From assembly GCF_003008595.1 (NCBI RefSeq), contig NZ_CP027669.1, positions 434,001 through 498,000 on the forward strand: a stretch of 64,000 nt of DNA. The letters run 5' to 3'. Origin of the DNA: Simplicispira suum. GTDB lineage: Bacteria > Pseudomonadota > Gammaproteobacteria > Burkholderiales > Burkholderiaceae_C. Positions 1 through 10,171 of the stretch are shown piece after piece. Under the pieces are notes generated by a model. It did not search any database. It had not been told where the DNA came from and saw nothing but the letters and a program-made list of their open reading frames with translations. Made by a program: the position numbers and the translations under genes. The first letter of the stretch is position 1. Each line of letters opens with the position of its first letter.

Positions 1-73
1 GGGACGGACGGTGAGGCGATGCGGGCGTGCGCTATCGTAGGCGCCCTGCCCGCCATCAACCATATGAAACGCC

Positions 74-1183
74 GTGCATAGGATTCAGCTCCACTACACG
101 CTCTCGCGCGATGCCGGCAATCGCCTGATCCGCAATCCGCTGCCCGAAATGCTTGCCGCCGTGGCGCAAGAGGGCTCCATCTCGGGCGCGGCGCGCGCGC
201 TGGGTTTGTCGTACCGACACGTGTGGGGCGCCCTCAAGCGCTGGGAGGAACAGTTGGACGCCCCGCTCATCGTGTGGGGCAAGGGCCAGGCAGCGCAACT
301 GAGCGAATTTGGCGAAAAACTTCTGTGGGCCGAGCGCCAGGCCCAGGCGCGTCTGGCGCCGCAGATTGCTGCATTGCACGCCGACCTGGAACGCGCCTTT
401 GCCGTGGCCTTCGACGCCAACGCCCATGTGCTGACGCTGTATGCCAGCCACGACGACGCACTGGGCTTGCTGCGCGAGCATGCGGCGGCGGACAGCCTGC
501 ACCTTGATATCCGCTTCACCGGCAGCGTGGACGCCATTCGGGCACTCAACGAAGGGCGCTGCACCTTGGCAGGCTTTCATACGCTCGAAGGTGCCGCGCC
601 GCTCTCGCAGACGGCGCGCACGTACAAGCCGCTGCTCAAGCCCGGCTTGCACAAGCTCATAGGCTTTGCGCGGCGAACGCAGGGCCTTATCGTGGCGCGA
701 GGCAATCCGCTCGGCCTGCAGCGCCTGTCCGACGTAGCGGCGCACGGCGCGCGCTTCGTTCACCGCCCGCTGGGCACTGGAACACGGGTTTTGCTGGGTG
801 ACTTGCTGGATCGCGAGGGACTCAGCCCGGACGCGCTCGGCAGCTTCGCCCACACCGAAACCTCGCACGCTGCGGTGGCGCAGGCGGTGGCCTCTGGCGC
901 GGCCGATGCCGGCCTGGGCATCGAGATGGCGGCGCACGCGCGCCATCTCGATTTCGTCCCGCTGGTGCATGAGCGCTACCACCTCGCCTGCCTCAAGTCC
1001 AGCCTGGACCAGGCGTCTACCCTGGCTCTGCGCACCGTGCTGCAATCGTCTGCCTGGCAGGCATGCATGGCGGAGCTTCCAGGCTACGCGCCAGCGCTCT
1101 GCGGCCAGGTGCTGGCCATGAGCGCGGTGCTGCCATGGTGGAACTTTTCGGCGCAAAAGCACGTTTTGCGCGCTACGCGTTAA
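74..1183 (+). CDS. ModE-like HTH regulator with periplasmic-binding-protein-like effector domain
   Basis: 369 aa, GTG start. Residues about 22-95 form a winged HTH of the ModE N-terminal type (EGSISGAARALGLSYRHVWG), which in ModE binds DNA. From about residue 115 to 340 the protein resembles a substrate-binding domain (PBP-like, as in molybdate/tungstate-responsive one-component regulators) with the typical LIVARGNP segment near 210. Such fusions sense an oxyanion or small ligand and regulate transporters or molybdoenzymes; the ligand here is inferred only from family. No modABC genes adjoin it. The next gene is a TRAP permease 180 bp downstream on the same strand. The start is the only one that keeps the whole HTH; an upstream ATG at 64 stops after five codons. 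Confidence 0.8.
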   Translation: MHRIQLHYTLSRDAGNRLIRNPLPEMLAAVAQEGSISGAARALGLSYRHVWGALKRWEEQLDAPLIVWGKGQAAQLSEFGEKLLWAERQAQARLAPQIAALHADLERAFAVAFDANAHVLTLYASHDDALGLLREHAAADSLHLDIRFTGSVDAIRALNEGRCTLAGFHTLEGAAPLSQTARTYKPLLKPGLHKLIGFARRTQGLIVARGNPLGLQRLSDVAAHGARFVHRPLGTGTRVLLGDLLDREGLSPDALGSFAHTETSHAAVAQAVASGAADAGLGIEMAAHARHLDFVPLVHERYHLACLKSSLDQASTLALRTVLQSSAWQACMAELPGYAPALCGQVLAMSAVLPWWNFSAQKHVLRATR

Positions 1184-1190
1184 CCCTGAT

Positions 1191-1227
1191 AGCTATGCTT
1201 TCAGTAGCAATGCGGGCTCACCAGGCC
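1191..1227 (+). repeat. Degenerate copy of the 35-bp-core palindromic repeat
   Basis: The segment starts TGATAGCT and ends CCAGGCC like the full copies elsewhere in the window, but the inner AGCGCTT/AAGCGCT arms are eroded and the core is 37 rather than 35 bp. It lies 8 bp after the stop of the upstream regulator, a position typical of this repeat family. Confidence 0.35.
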
Positions 1228-1365
1228 TAGGGAATACACCGTCACGCTGCTGTCAGCCTGCGCCTACAGTGCTTCGTAGAATCGCAACCGTTCAAAAAGT
1301 TACAGCGCGGCGTCGCGTCTGTCCGTTGCAAACCGCCAGCCCATCCCAGCATTCTTGGAGACTTC

Positions 1366-1986
1366 ATGCAGGCATTACTCAAACTATCCAGAGGCATCGA
1401 CTGGCTCAATGAGCGCGTCGGACTGGCCGTCATCTGGCTGATCCTGGCGTCCACGGTGATCAGCGGACTGAACGCCGTCGTGCGCAAAATTTTCAACTAC
1501 AGCTCCAACGGCTTTCTGGAAATCCAGTGGTATCTGTTTGCTGCCGCCTTCCTGCTCGCTGCGGGCTACACGCTGCTGCACCGGGAGCATGTGCGGGTGG
1601 ACGTGGTCTCCAGCCGTTTTTCGAAACGCACACAAATCTGGCTCGACGTGGTGGGCTTCGTGGTGTTTCTCACGCCCGTGTGCGCGGCCATCCTGTGGTT
1701 CGGCACGCCTTTCTTCCTGCAGGCCCTCGAGTCTGGAGAAATGTCCAGCAACGCCGGCGGCCTGATTCGCTGGCCGGTGTACCTGATGATGCCGCTCGGC
1801 TTTGCCCTGCTGCTGCTGCAGGGCTGGTCGGAGCTTATCAAGCGCGTCGCGTTTCTCAAGGGTCTGATTCCTGATCCAACCATCAAATCTGGCGAAAAAA
1901 CGGCTGAGGAAGAACTGGCCGAATCCATCCGTCGCCTGGCCGAAGCCGCCAAAGGCAATGGCAAGCAAGCCACCCAAGCCGACTGA
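1366..1986 (+). CDS. TRAP transporter small permease subunit (DctQ type)
   Basis: 206 aa inner-membrane protein with four hydrophobic helices (about residues 18-40, 52-70, 92-113 and 133-155), the DctQ topology. It includes the conserved WYLFAAAFLLAAGYTL segment and a charged hydrophilic C-terminal tail. DctQ pairs with DctM to form the membrane part of a sodium-driven TRAP transporter. The start at 1366 has a GGAGA ribosome site 8 bp upstream. The large-permease gene begins 14 bp after its stop, so the two are an operon. The binding-protein genes are on the opposite strand downstream. Confidence 0.9.
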   Translation: MQALLKLSRGIDWLNERVGLAVIWLILASTVISGLNAVVRKIFNYSSNGFLEIQWYLFAAAFLLAAGYTLLHREHVRVDVVSSRFSKRTQIWLDVVGFVVFLTPVCAAILWFGTPFFLQALESGEMSSNAGGLIRWPVYLMMPLGFALLLLQGWSELIKRVAFLKGLIPDPTIKSGEKTAEEELAESIRRLAEAAKGNGKQATQAD

Positions 1987-2000
1987 GCGGAGACACATTC

Positions 2001-3772
2001 ATGGAATTCATCACTTCCAATATGGCCCCGATCATGTTCGCGGGCTTGATCGTATTTTTGCTGATGGGCTTTCCCGTGGCCTTCAGCCTCGGCGCCTGCG
2101 GCCTGTTCTTTGGCTTCATCGGCATTGAACTGGGCATGCTGCCGGAGGCGCTCCTGCAGGCTCTGCCGCTGCGGATCTACGGCATCATGCAGAACGACAC
2201 GCTGCTGGCCATTCCCTTCTTCACGCTCATGGGCCTGATCCTTGAGCGCAGCGGCATGGCAGAAGATTTGCTGGAAACCATTGGCCAGCTCTTTGGCCCG
2301 GTGCGCGGGGGCTGGCACTCGCCGTGGTGTTTGTCGGCGCGCTGCTCGCAGCCACCACCGGCGTGGTCGCGGCTTCGGTCATTTCCATGGGCCTGATCTC
2401 GCTGCCCATCATGATGCGCTACGGCTATGACCGCCGCATAGCGACCGGCGTCATTGCCGCCTCAGGCACCCTGGCACAGATCATTCCGCCGTCGCTGGTG
2501 CTCATCATTCTGGCCGACCAGCTCGGACGCAGCGTGGGAGACATGTACAAGGGCGCATTCATCCCCGGCTTCATGCTCATGGGCATGTACACCGGCTACG
2601 TAGTGCTTATCGCTATTTTCAAGCCCAAGTGGGTCCCCGCGCTGCCTGCCGAAGCCCGGACCATTCGGGAAGACAACGGCAACAGCGGCCTGCCCTCGCT
2701 GCTCTTGCTGACCCTCGTGTCTGTGGGCGCTTCGCTCTACTTTGCACACCACATTGCAGACGTGCATACCTGGTGGACAGGCGAAGAGGTGACCAAGGTC
2801 GCCAAGGACGAAACCATCGTGGTGTCCATGTGCGTGGGGGTCGGGCTGGCATTCGTGCTGTCCATGCTCAACAAAATCACCGGTCTGGGGCTGCTCTCAC
2901 GCATGGCCGAGCGGGTCACGTTTGTGCTGATCCCGCCGCTTTTGCTGATTTTCCTGGTGCTTGGCACGATTTTTCTCGGAGTCGCGACGCCCACCGAAGG
3001 CGGAGCGATGGGTGCACTGGGCGCCATCACCATGGCCACCGTGCGCGGGCGCCTGAACTTCAAACTGCTCAAGCAGGCACTGATAGCGACCACCCGGCTC
3101 TCCACCTTCGTGGTGTTCATCCTGATCGGATCCACCATCTTCAGCCTGGTGTTCCAGGGTGTGGACGGTCAGCGCTGGGTGGAGCATCTGCTTACCGGTC
3201 TGCCCGGTGGGCAGATTGGCTTCCTCATCCTCGTGAACATCATGATCTTCTTCCTGGCGTTCTTCCTGGATTTCTTTGAACTCTCGTTCATCGTGGTGCC
3301 GCTGCTGGCTCCCGTGGCAGACAAACTGGGCATCGACCTGATCTGGTTCGGCATTTTGCTGGCCGTGAACATGCAGACCTCGTTCATGCACCCGCCGTTT
3401 GGCTTCGCGCTGTTCTATCTGCGCAGCGTGGCGCCCGCAGTGGCTTACACCGACCGAGTGACCAAGAAGCTGATTCAGCCCATCACCACCATGCAGATCT
3501 ACTGGGGAGCCGTGCCCTTCGTGCTGATTCAGGTGATCATGGTGGGTCTCATCATTTTCTTCCCCGGCATCGTCTCCAGTGGCCTGGACGAAAAGGAGGT
3601 GTATGACCTGGACAAGATTCGCCTGCAAATGGAGTCGCAGATGCGCAAACTCGACGCCCTGGACGCTGCGGCCCCAGAGCCTGCGCCTGGAGAACCTGCA
3701 GCCGCAGAGCCCGACGTGCCAGAAGACCCGATGAAGGCAGCGCTGGAGGCCATTCAGGAAGAGAAGAAATAA
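2001..3772 (+). pseudogene. TRAP transporter large permease (DctM type), broken by a one-base frameshift
   Basis: Residues 1-103 are read in one frame from the ATG at 2001. After the G run at 2307-2311 the homology jumps to the frame ending at 3772. Inserting one G restores PVRGGLALAVVFVGA and a continuous protein of about 590 aa. That is longer than the 425-450 aa of common DctM proteins; it has extra residues around 195-230 and an Ala/Pro/Glu-rich tail, as in the long DctM class that pairs with TakP-like binding proteins. It forms the 12-helix sodium/substrate channel with DctQ. The break is at a homopolymer, so it may be a sequencing error and the gene intact. If real, the N-terminal 100 residues are separated from the rest. 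Confidence 0.85.
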
Positions 3773-3797
3773 GACTGGCGACCATTTGCCAACGACA

Positions 3798-3823
3798 AGC
3801 CCCGCCTCGGCGGGGCTTTTTTG
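3798..3823 (+). terminator. Rho-independent terminator after the DctQM genes
   Basis: AGCCCCGCC and GGCGGGGCT form a stem with a very short loop, followed by a run of T. It lies 26 bp after the DctM stop. Confidence 0.85.
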
Positions 3824-4297
3824 CGTCTGGCTGTCTCGACATCGTGGCTGCCTGCCGTCCGGCGGCGACCATGATGCCTAGGCAACGTTCCAACTGAAGC
3901 TAGAAAAGGCAGTTGGATGCTGCGCCCACCGGGTGGGCCAGGCAAGGCGCAAGGACCCGCAACGCCGCGGAGCGCGGCCAGTGTGGTGCTGGCGGGTGCA
4001 TGGCGCTGTCACACCCTACAGGTAAGCGTCTACGAAGCCAACAAGGCCAATCACCATGCGGCGTGCCAGACGTTAACAAGCGATCAGCTGCTCAGCGTGA
4101 ATGCACTGCGCAGGCGACACAGCACAAATGCCACGAGTGCGTCACGTCGACTCCCTCTCGAAATGGTGGGGCCAACAGAAGGCTGTCGACCCAGGCAGAG
4201 CGGGCGCATCCATGCTGGAGTGGCGAGGAGGCCCCGCAAGACAAGGTACAGCCCACTCCCACGGGCTTGCGCTTGGAGCGTTTCCAGCAAGCCCATA
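3824..4297. other. Gene-free interval between convergent TRAP genes
   Basis: About 470 bp with no open frame that looks like a protein: all frames are short, lack ribosome sites and have no recognisable composition. It is bounded by two terminators facing each other. I see no RNA gene or repeat in it. Confidence 0.6.
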
Positions 4298-4328
4298 AAA
4301 AAATCCCGCACCAGGCGGGATTTTTCTT
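4298..4328 (-). terminator. Terminator for the first TRAP binding-protein gene
   Basis: On the minus strand AATCCCGCC, a short loop, then GGCGGGATT is followed by T7. It starts 13 bp past the stop of the binding-protein gene. The A/T tracts on both sides would let it also stop transcription from the other side. Confidence 0.85.
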
Positions 4329-4340
4329 GAACGATTGCGT

Positions 4341-5420
4341 TTAGAGCTTCTGGCGCTGCATGAAGTTGTCGAAGGTGCCTTCTGCAAAGCGGAACCACAG
4401 CACTTGGTCGCGCTGGAAGTTCACGTAATCGGCGTGGATTTTCTTCCAGTCCGGGTTCTTGGCATCCAGTTCGGCAAACACTTCCTGCGACGCCTTGAAG
4501 GACGCATCCATGACCGACTGCGGGAATGGGAGTACCTTGGTCTTTGCGCCCACCAGTTGCTTGAGCGCGCCTGGGTTGCGAGAGTCGTAGCGCGCCTGCG
4601 TGGTGACGTGCGCTTCGTGAGAGGCGGCCTTGATGATGGCCTTGTTCTCGGCCGAGAGCCCGTTGAAAGCCTTGTCGTTGACGTAGAAAGAGAGATTCAG
4701 GCTCCCTTCCCACCAGCCGGGATAGTAGTAGAAGGGCGCCACCTTGTTGATGCCCAGCTTCTGGTCGTCGTAGGGGCCAATCCACTCCGCCGCGTCGATC
4801 GTGCCCTTTTCCAGTGCTTGGTAAATTTCGCCGCCGGGAATGTTCTGCGGTACACCACCCATGCGCTCGATGACCTTGCCGGCAAAACCGCCGACACGGA
4901 ATTTCAGGCCCTTGATGTCGTCGGGCGACTTGATTTCCTTGCGGAACCAGCCACCCATCTGGGCGCCAGTGTTGCCACCGATGAAATCGATGATGTTGTA
5001 CTGCGCGTAAAACTCACGCATGAGCTTCTGGCCGTTGCCGTCCACCATCCAGGCCGTGAGCTGGCGCGAGTTCATGCCGAAGGGAATGGCGCCACCGATG
5101 GCGAAGGCCTCGTTCTTGCCAAAGAAATAGTAAGGCGCTGTGTGCGCCATCTCGACGGTGCCGTTCTGCACACCATCGACCACGCCGAACGCGGGCATCA
5201 GCTCGCCGGCGGCGTGCACCGAGACTTCAAACTTGCCGCCAGACATGTCCTTGACGGCTTTGGAAAATACTTCTGCGGATCCGAAGATGGTGTCAAGCGA
5301 TTTGGGAAAGCTCGACGCCAGGCGCCAACGCACTGCTGCCTGCGCATGCACTGCCGGTGCGACACCTGCCGCGAGCACCCCGGCGATGCCGGCATTTTTG
5401 ATAAGGGAACGACGATCCAT
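4341..5420 (-). CDS. TRAP transporter substrate-binding protein, TakP-like (copy 1)
   Basis: 359 aa. The N-terminus MDRRSLIKNAGIAG is a twin-arginine signal followed by a hydrophobic stretch and a VHAQ cleavage region. So it is exported folded to the periplasm, where it would deliver an organic acid to DctQM. TakP-family hallmarks are present: the FPKSLDTIFG opening, GGWFRKEI with its ligand-contacting Arg, and EWIGPYDD. TakP binds 2-oxo acids such as pyruvate; the ligand here is inferred. The start is fixed by an AGGAGA ribosome site 6 bp upstream. It has its own terminator and another sits between it and copy 2, so it is probably transcribed alone. A close paralogue follows at 5574. Confidence 0.9.
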   Translation of the reverse strand: MDRRSLIKNAGIAGVLAAGVAPAVHAQAAVRWRLASSFPKSLDTIFGSAEVFSKAVKDMSGGKFEVSVHAAGELMPAFGVVDGVQNGTVEMAHTAPYYFFGKNEAFAIGGAIPFGMNSRQLTAWMVDGNGQKLMREFYAQYNIIDFIGGNTGAQMGGWFRKEIKSPDDIKGLKFRVGGFAGKVIERMGGVPQNIPGGEIYQALEKGTIDAAEWIGPYDDQKLGINKVAPFYYYPGWWEGSLNLSFYVNDKAFNGLSAENKAIIKAASHEAHVTTQARYDSRNPGALKQLVGAKTKVLPFPQSVMDASFKASQEVFAELDAKNPDWKKIHADYVNFQRDQVLWFRFAEGTFDNFMQRQKL

Positions 5421-5469
5421 TGCTAGTCTCCTGTGATGAAAAAAGGTGCTGGCGGTGCTGCTGCGATGC

Positions 5470-5520
5470 CAAAAAAAAGCCGGCGTCAGGCCCGCACAGC
5501 TGCGGGCCCGAGACTCCGGC
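5470..5520 (-). terminator. Long-stem terminator between the two binding-protein genes
   Basis: On the minus strand a GCCGCCGGAGTC...GGCCTGACGCCGGC hairpin, containing an inner GGGCCCGCA/TGCGGGCC stem, is followed by T8. It ends transcription of copy 2 before the start of copy 1. Confidence 0.75.
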
Positions 5521-5573
5521 GGCTTGGAGCGATCAATGCAGTCATGGCCTGATCGCGACAAGAACTATGCTGG

Positions 5574-6656
5574 CTACAGCTTGACCGAAGTCATGTAGCT
5601 GTCGTAACGGAATTCCGAGAAACGGCCCCACAGGATCTGGTCGCGCTGGAACGCACGCATATCCTGGTGGATTTTCTTGAACTCGGGCGACTTGGCTTCG
5701 TGCTCGGCAAACACTTCCATCGAAGCCTTGAAGCCGGCATCCATGAGCTCTTTGGAAAACGCCTTGAGCTGGGTCTTGGCGCCGACGAGCTTTTTCAATG
5801 CAATGGGATTGAAGGCGTCGTACTTGGCGGTCATGTCGCGGGCGGCAACCGCCGTGGCGGCATCGACCATGGCCTGGAATTCGGGTGTCAGGGCCGCGTA
5901 GGCCTTGGCGTTGATGAAGAATTCCAGCTCGGCGCCACCTTCCCACCAGCCGGGGTAGTAGTAGTACGGGGCCACCTTGTTGAAGCCCAGCTTTTCGTCG
6001 TCATAGGGGCCGACGAATTCACAAGCGTCCAAGGTGCCTTTTTCCAGTGCCTGGTAGACCTCGCCTGCAGGCATGTTTTGCGACACAACACCGAGCTTTT
6101 GCATGGCTTCGCCGAACAGGCCTCCGCCCATACGCATCTTCAGACCTTTGAGGTCTTCAACGGTGTTGATCTCCTTGCGGTACCAGCCACCCATCTGCGT
6201 GCCGGTGTTGCCTGCGCTGCGGCTCTTGATGTTGTATTCGGCGTAGAACGCATCCATGAGCTTGCGGCCGTTGCCGTGCTCCATCCACGCGTCCATCTGG
6301 CGTGCGGTCAGACCAAAAGGCACGGCGCAGCCAAAAGCAAAAATGGAGTTCTTGCCAGTGAAGTAATACGGCGCGGTCTGCGCCATTTCCACTGTGCTGT
6401 TTTGAATGGCGTCGACCACACCAAAGGGAGGCATCAGCTCGCCAGCTGCGTGCACCGAGCATTCAAACTTGCCACCCGACAAGGCCTTGAGTGTTTTGGA
6501 AAATGTTTCGCCACTGCCAAAAATGGTGTCGAGCGACTTGGGAAAGCTCGAGGCCATGCGCCAGCGAACAGCCGTCTGGGCGTGCACGGCAGGAGCAACC
6601 CCTGCGGCCAGTACGCCGGCAATGCCGGCATGTTTGATGAGTGAACGACGATCCAT
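5574..6656 (-). CDS. TRAP transporter substrate-binding protein, TakP-like (copy 2)
   Basis: 360 aa. Its signal peptide is almost identical to copy 1 (MDRRSLIKHAGIAG, twin-arginine type), while the mature part has diverged (GGWYRKEI, EFVGPYDD, CAVPFGL). Periplasmic ligand-binding component of a TRAP system, probably for an organic or 2-oxo acid. The near-identical export signals with a diverged binding region point to a tandem duplication followed by change of ligand preference. The membrane subunits convergent with it are the only permease genes in the window. A strong terminator follows, so it is probably monocistronic. Confidence 0.9.
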   Translation of the reverse strand: MDRRSLIKHAGIAGVLAAGVAPAVHAQTAVRWRMASSFPKSLDTIFGSGETFSKTLKALSGGKFECSVHAAGELMPPFGVVDAIQNSTVEMAQTAPYYFTGKNSIFAFGCAVPFGLTARQMDAWMEHGNGRKLMDAFYAEYNIKSRSAGNTGTQMGGWYRKEINTVEDLKGLKMRMGGGLFGEAMQKLGVVSQNMPAGEVYQALEKGTLDACEFVGPYDDEKLGFNKVAPYYYYPGWWEGGAELEFFINAKAYAALTPEFQAMVDAATAVAARDMTAKYDAFNPIALKKLVGAKTQLKAFSKELMDAGFKASMEVFAEHEAKSPEFKKIHQDMRAFQRDQILWGRFSEFRYDSYMTSVKL

Positions 6657-6876
6657 AAAAACCTCTTGGTAAACGGGGTTGCAAAGTGCCGATCACGTGG
6701 CAAGTCTGCCGCGCGGCCCAGCCACTTTAGCAGCCATGGCGGAATTGTAAAAAGACGCTTTCCAGAGCCTTTGCGGGTTTTCCCGCGAAATCCCGCCGCA
6801 AGGCGCATGCCTTCAGGGTTTTGCAAGCTACGCAAAAAGTCCCTGGCAACCCGCCCCCACCGGGCGAGTGGGAATC

Positions 6877-8793
6877 TCAGGCGGCGCGCTCGCTGACTGA
6901 GAGCGCCACAGCGCCAAACCGTGTGCGCACCGACGCAGCAATGCCCCGCGCGTCGAGCCCCTGCAAGGACAGGAGTTTGGCCGGATCTCCATGCTCGATG
7001 AACACGTCGGGCAGGCCGAGCTGGAGCACCGGGCACTGCACCTCGGCGGCCGCCAGGGCTTCGAGCACCGCACTGCCTGCACCGCCCTGAATGCAGCCCT
7101 CTTCCAGCGTAACGAGCGCGTCGTGCTCGGTGGCAAGTTGCAACAGCAATGCCGTGTCCAGCGGCTTGACCCAACGCATATTGGCCACCGTGGCGTCGAG
7201 CTGTTCGGCGGCTTCGAGGGCCGGGTAGAGCAAGGTGCCAAACGCCAGGATGGCGATGCGCGGCAGACCCGCCGGGCGCAATGCGCCGCTGCGCGTGCGG
7301 CGGATTTCGCCCTTGCCATACGGCAGGGCGTCCAGTCCAGGTAGCGGCGCCACCCCGGCGCCGCTGCCGCGCGGGTAGCGTACGGCCACGGGGTTGTCTT
7401 GCGCGAAGGCGGTGGAGAGCAGTTGGCGGCACTCGCGCTCGTCGGCCGGGCAGGCCATGGCCAGATTGGGAACGCAGCGCACAAAGGCGATGTCGTAGGC
7501 GCCGGCATGCGTGGCGCCATCCGCGCCCACCAGGCCGGCGCGGTCGAGCGCAAAAACCACTGGCAGGTTTTGCAAGGCCACGTCGTGAATGAGCTGGTCG
7601 TAGGCGCGCTGCAGGAAGGTGGAATAGATAGCCACCACGGGCTTGACGCCCTCGCAGGCCATGCCCGCAGCAAACGTCACGGCATGCTGCTCGGCAATGC
7701 CAACGTCGTAGTAACGCTCAGGAAAGCGCCGTTCGAATTCCACCATGCCCGAGCCTTCGCGCATGGCCGGCGTGATGCCCACCAGGCGCTCGTCGTGCGC
7801 CGCCATGTCGCACAGCCATTGGCCAAACACCTGCGTAAATGTCTGGCGCGGCGGCGTGGCGGGCTTGACGAGGCCGATCTTGGGGTCGAACCGGGACGGT
7901 CCGTGGTAGGCCACCGGGTCGGCCTCGGCCAGCTTGTAGCCCTGGCCCTTCTTGGTGACCACATGCAGAAATTGCGGTCCTTTGAGCTCCTTGATGTTCT
8001 CCAGCGTGGGAATCAAGGAATCCAGGTCGTGCCCATCAATGGGACCGATGTAGTTGAAGCCGAATTTTTCAAACAACGTGGCCGGCACCACCATGCCCTT
8101 GGCTTGCTGCTCAAGGCGTTTGGCCAGTTCGAGCAAGGGCGGCACCGGGCGCAGCACCGTCTTGCCAACGTTCTTGGCGGCGGCATAGAACTGCCCGCTC
8201 ATGAGCTGCGCAAGATAGCGGTTGAGCGCGCCCACCGGCGGGCTGATGCTCATGTCGTTGTCGTTCAGGATGACCAGCAGCTTGCAATCTGCCACGCCGG
8301 CGTTGTTCAGCGCCTCAAACGCCATGCCTGCCGTCATGGCGCCGTCGCCAATGATGGCGACCGAATAGCGCTCGTCGCCACGCCGCTTGGCGGCCAGCGC
8401 CATGCCCAGAGCAGCAGAGATGCTAGTGCTGGAATGCGCCGTGCCAAAGGTGTCGTATTCGCTCTCGGCGCGCTGCGGAAAGCCCGAAACACCCCCCAGC
8501 TGGCGCAGCGTTCCCATGCGCTCGCGCCGCCCGGTCAATATTTTGTGCGGATACGTCTGGTGGCCCACGTCCCACACCAGGCGATCGCGCGGGGTGTCAA
8601 ATACGGAATGCAGTGCCACGGTAAGCTCCACGGTCCCCAGGTTGGAGCTCAAGTGACCGCCCGTCTTGGAGACGCTGTCGAGCACGAAGGCACGCAGTTC
8701 GTCGGCCAGGCGCTTGAGCTCGGGGCGCGAGAGGCGGCGCAGATCGGCCGGATCGTTCACGGTCTCAAGCAAGGGGTAGGCAGTCGTGGACAT
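6877..8793 (-). CDS. dxs: 1-deoxy-D-xylulose-5-phosphate synthase
   Basis: 638 aa, full length for Dxs. It condenses pyruvate with glyceraldehyde 3-phosphate, the first step of the MEP isoprenoid pathway, using thiamine diphosphate. Visible hallmarks: [13 protein letters not shown] near residue 80, the ThDP motif GDGAMTAG...NNAG...NDN at about 150-180, [11 protein letters not shown] near 255, the catalytic-glutamate region [16 protein letters not shown] near 370, and the transketolase C-terminal domain. It is the last gene of the xseB-ispA-dxs operon, separated from ispA by 64 bp that hold a palindromic repeat. ispA makes the prenyl diphosphates downstream of its product. Confidence 0.97.
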   Translation of the reverse strand: MSTTAYPLLETVNDPADLRRLSRPELKRLADELRAFVLDSVSKTGGHLSSNLGTVELTVALHSVFDTPRDRLVWDVGHQTYPHKILTGRRERMGTLRQLGGVSGFPQRAESEYDTFGTAHSSTSISAALGMALAAKRRGDERYSVAIIGDGAMTAGMAFEALNNAGVADCKLLVILNDNDMSISPPVGALNRYLAQLMSGQFYAAAKNVGKTVLRPVPPLLELAKRLEQQAKGMVVPATLFEKFGFNYIGPIDGHDLDSLIPTLENIKELKGPQFLHVVTKKGQGYKLAEADPVAYHGPSRFDPKIGLVKPATPPRQTFTQVFGQWLCDMAAHDERLVGITPAMREGSGMVEFERRFPERYYDVGIAEQHAVTFAAGMACEGVKPVVAIYSTFLQRAYDQLIHDVALQNLPVVFALDRAGLVGADGATHAGAYDIAFVRCVPNLAMACPADERECRQLLSTAFAQDNPVAVRYPRGSGAGVAPLPGLDALPYGKGEIRRTRSGALRPAGLPRIAILAFGTLLYPALEAAEQLDATVANMRWVKPLDTALLLQLATEHDALVTLEEGCIQGGAGSAVLEALAAAEVQCPVLQLGLPDVFIEHGDPAKLLSLQGLDARGIAASVRTRFGAVALSVSERAA

Positions 8794-8802
8794 TCAATAC
8801 TA

Positions 8803-8856
8803 TATATTTAATAGCTTATAGCGCTTATCCAATAAGCGCTGGAGGCCATTTTTACT
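8803..8856 (+). repeat. Palindromic repeat, copy R1 (core 8813-8847)
   Basis: 35-bp core AGCT-TAT-AGCGCTT-7 nt-AAGCGCT-GG-AGGCC, with an AT-rich arm on each side. The inner arms AGCGCTT/AAGCGCT form a 7-bp hairpin. It fills the ispA-dxs gap with its AGGCC/AAATT end touching the ispA stop codon. Confidence 0.85.
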
Positions 8857-8857
8857 T

Positions 8858-9811
8858 CTAATTTGAGCGCAGCAGCACCATGTCTGCCAGCGCCGCGAGC
8901 CGTTCGGTATTGCGCAGGCCGGAGGCGGCCAAGCCAGCCAGCGCTTCGCCGTGGAGATTCTGCGCGCACTGCCGTGCAGCCTCGATCCCGAGCAAAGAAA
9001 CGTAGGTGGGCTTGGAATGAAAAGCGTCCTTGCCAGCGGTCTTGCCCAGTGTGGCGGAATCTTGCGTCACATCCAGAATATCGTCCACCACCTGGAAAGC
9101 CAGCCCCAGCGCGTTGCCGTAGCAGGCCAGCCCGGCAAGCGCCGCTGCCCCAGGTGTGCCACAGGCGGCGCCCATCATGACGCTGGCGCGCAGAAGCACT
9201 CCTGTCTTGAGCTGGTGCATGTGGCGCAGCTGCGCTTCGTCCAATTGTTCGCCGACGCTGGCCAGGTCAATCGCCTGCCCGCCCGCCATGCCTGCGGCGC
9301 CAGCGGCGCGTGCCAGCAGCCGGCACAGCTGGGCCTGCACTGCGACGGGAATGTCGCTGCGTTCCGGCGTGAGCAGCTCGAAGGCCAATGCCTGCAAAGC
9401 GTCACCCGCCAGCAAGGCGCCGGCCTCGCCAAACTGCACATGAACCGTGGGTTTGCCACGGCGCAGCACGTCGTTGTCCATGCAGGGCATGTCGTCGTGA
9501 ACCAGGGAATAGGCGTGGATCAGTTCCACGGCGCACGCGGCGCGCAAAGCCGCTTCGTCCAGCGCGGCACGCAAAGCCGCTTCGTCGCGTGCGGCATCGA
9601 CGCCGGAGTGGCCCTCCCCCGCCACGGCCTCGCGCGCCGCCAGCACCAGCAGCGGGCGCAGGCGTTTGCCCCCGCCCTGCACGGCGTAGCGCATGGCCTG
9701 GCCCAGGTCGGAGGGCGCGCCTACGCCGACCCAATCCGAGAGCGCGGCCTCGGTGCGGGCAAGCTGCGCGGCGCTCCAGTCGGTCAGCGCTTGTCCAGGC
9801 ATGCCGCTCAT
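8858..9811 (-). CDS. ispA: (2E,6E)-farnesyl diphosphate synthase (polyprenyl synthetase family)
   Basis: 317 aa, cytoplasmic. It makes geranyl and farnesyl diphosphate from IPP and DMAPP. The first aspartate-rich motif DDMPCMDND (about residue 105) and the second, VVDDILD (about 235), are intact, as are GGGKRLRP and KTAGKD. The ATG at 9811 overlaps the xseB stop as ATGA, which indicates translational coupling. Just before the first motif the sequence DEAALRAAL is doubled: a 27-bp tandem duplication at about 9544-9597 adds nine residues to a loop of the usual protein. The stop codon lies at the edge of palindromic repeat R1. Confidence 0.95.
   Translation of the reverse strand: MSGMPGQALTDWSAAQLARTEAALSDWVGVGAPSDLGQAMRYAVQGGGKRLRPLLVLAAREAVAGEGHSGVDAARDEAALRAALDEAALRAACAVELIHAYSLVHDDMPCMDNDVLRRGKPTVHVQFGEAGALLAGDALQALAFELLTPERSDIPVAVQAQLCRLLARAAGAAGMAGGQAIDLASVGEQLDEAQLRHMHQLKTGVLLRASVMMGAACGTPGAAALAGLACYGNALGLAFQVVDDILDVTQDSATLGKTAGKDAFHSKPTYVSLLGIEAARQCAQNLHGEALAGLAASGLRNTERLAALADMVLLRSN
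9544..9597. repeat. 27-bp tandem duplication inside ispA
   Basis: Two in-phase 27-bp units sharing GCAAAGCCGCTTCGTC and differing at about four positions. They encode DEAALRAAL followed by a near-copy, immediately ahead of the conserved [10 protein letters not shown] helix. Confidence 0.7.
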
Positions 9812-10035
9812 TCGGCCGTCCAAGGCTGGACCTTGCCGGCGTCCAGCAGCTTGATCTGGTCCTGCACCGCCTCCAGGCGCTCGCGGCAAAAAGCCAGCAG
9901 GGTGGCACCGCGCTGGTAGCCAGAGAGCAATTGCTCCAGGGGCATTTGCCCCGATTCGATGCGCGCAACCAGTTGCTCCAGCTCTTCCAAGGCGGCTTCA
10001 TAGCTGGCGGGTTCGGCAATTTTGATTTTGGCCAT
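9808..10035 (-). CDS. xseB: Exodeoxyribonuclease VII small subunit
   Basis: 75 aa from ATG 10035 (an in-frame TTG at 10041 would add two residues). It has the single-domain XseB pattern: [37 protein letters not shown], then a coiled region. XseB assembles on XseA to form the single-strand DNA exonuclease; xseA is not in the window. It is the first gene of xseB-ispA-dxs, the usual betaproteobacterial order, and overlaps ispA by 4 bp. Confidence 0.93.
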   Translation of the reverse strand: MAKIKIAEPASYEAALEELEQLVARIESGQMPLEQLLSGYQRGATLLAFCRERLEAVQDQIKLLDAGKVQPWTAE

Positions 10036-10171
10036 GGGCAAGAAAAGGCAATCGGGCAGGCGAAGCCATTGATTTTAGGGCGAGTGCGCCATGTCAGCGC
10101 TCGGCTCGCCGCGTCGGAATACACGCAGCGCACCTGCGGACATTGGCATGCCGACCAATAACCCCACCATC

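Noticed and set aside
3913..4344. Open frames between the convergent TRAP genes
   Set aside because: Low-complexity translations, no start signals, and both ends run into terminators.
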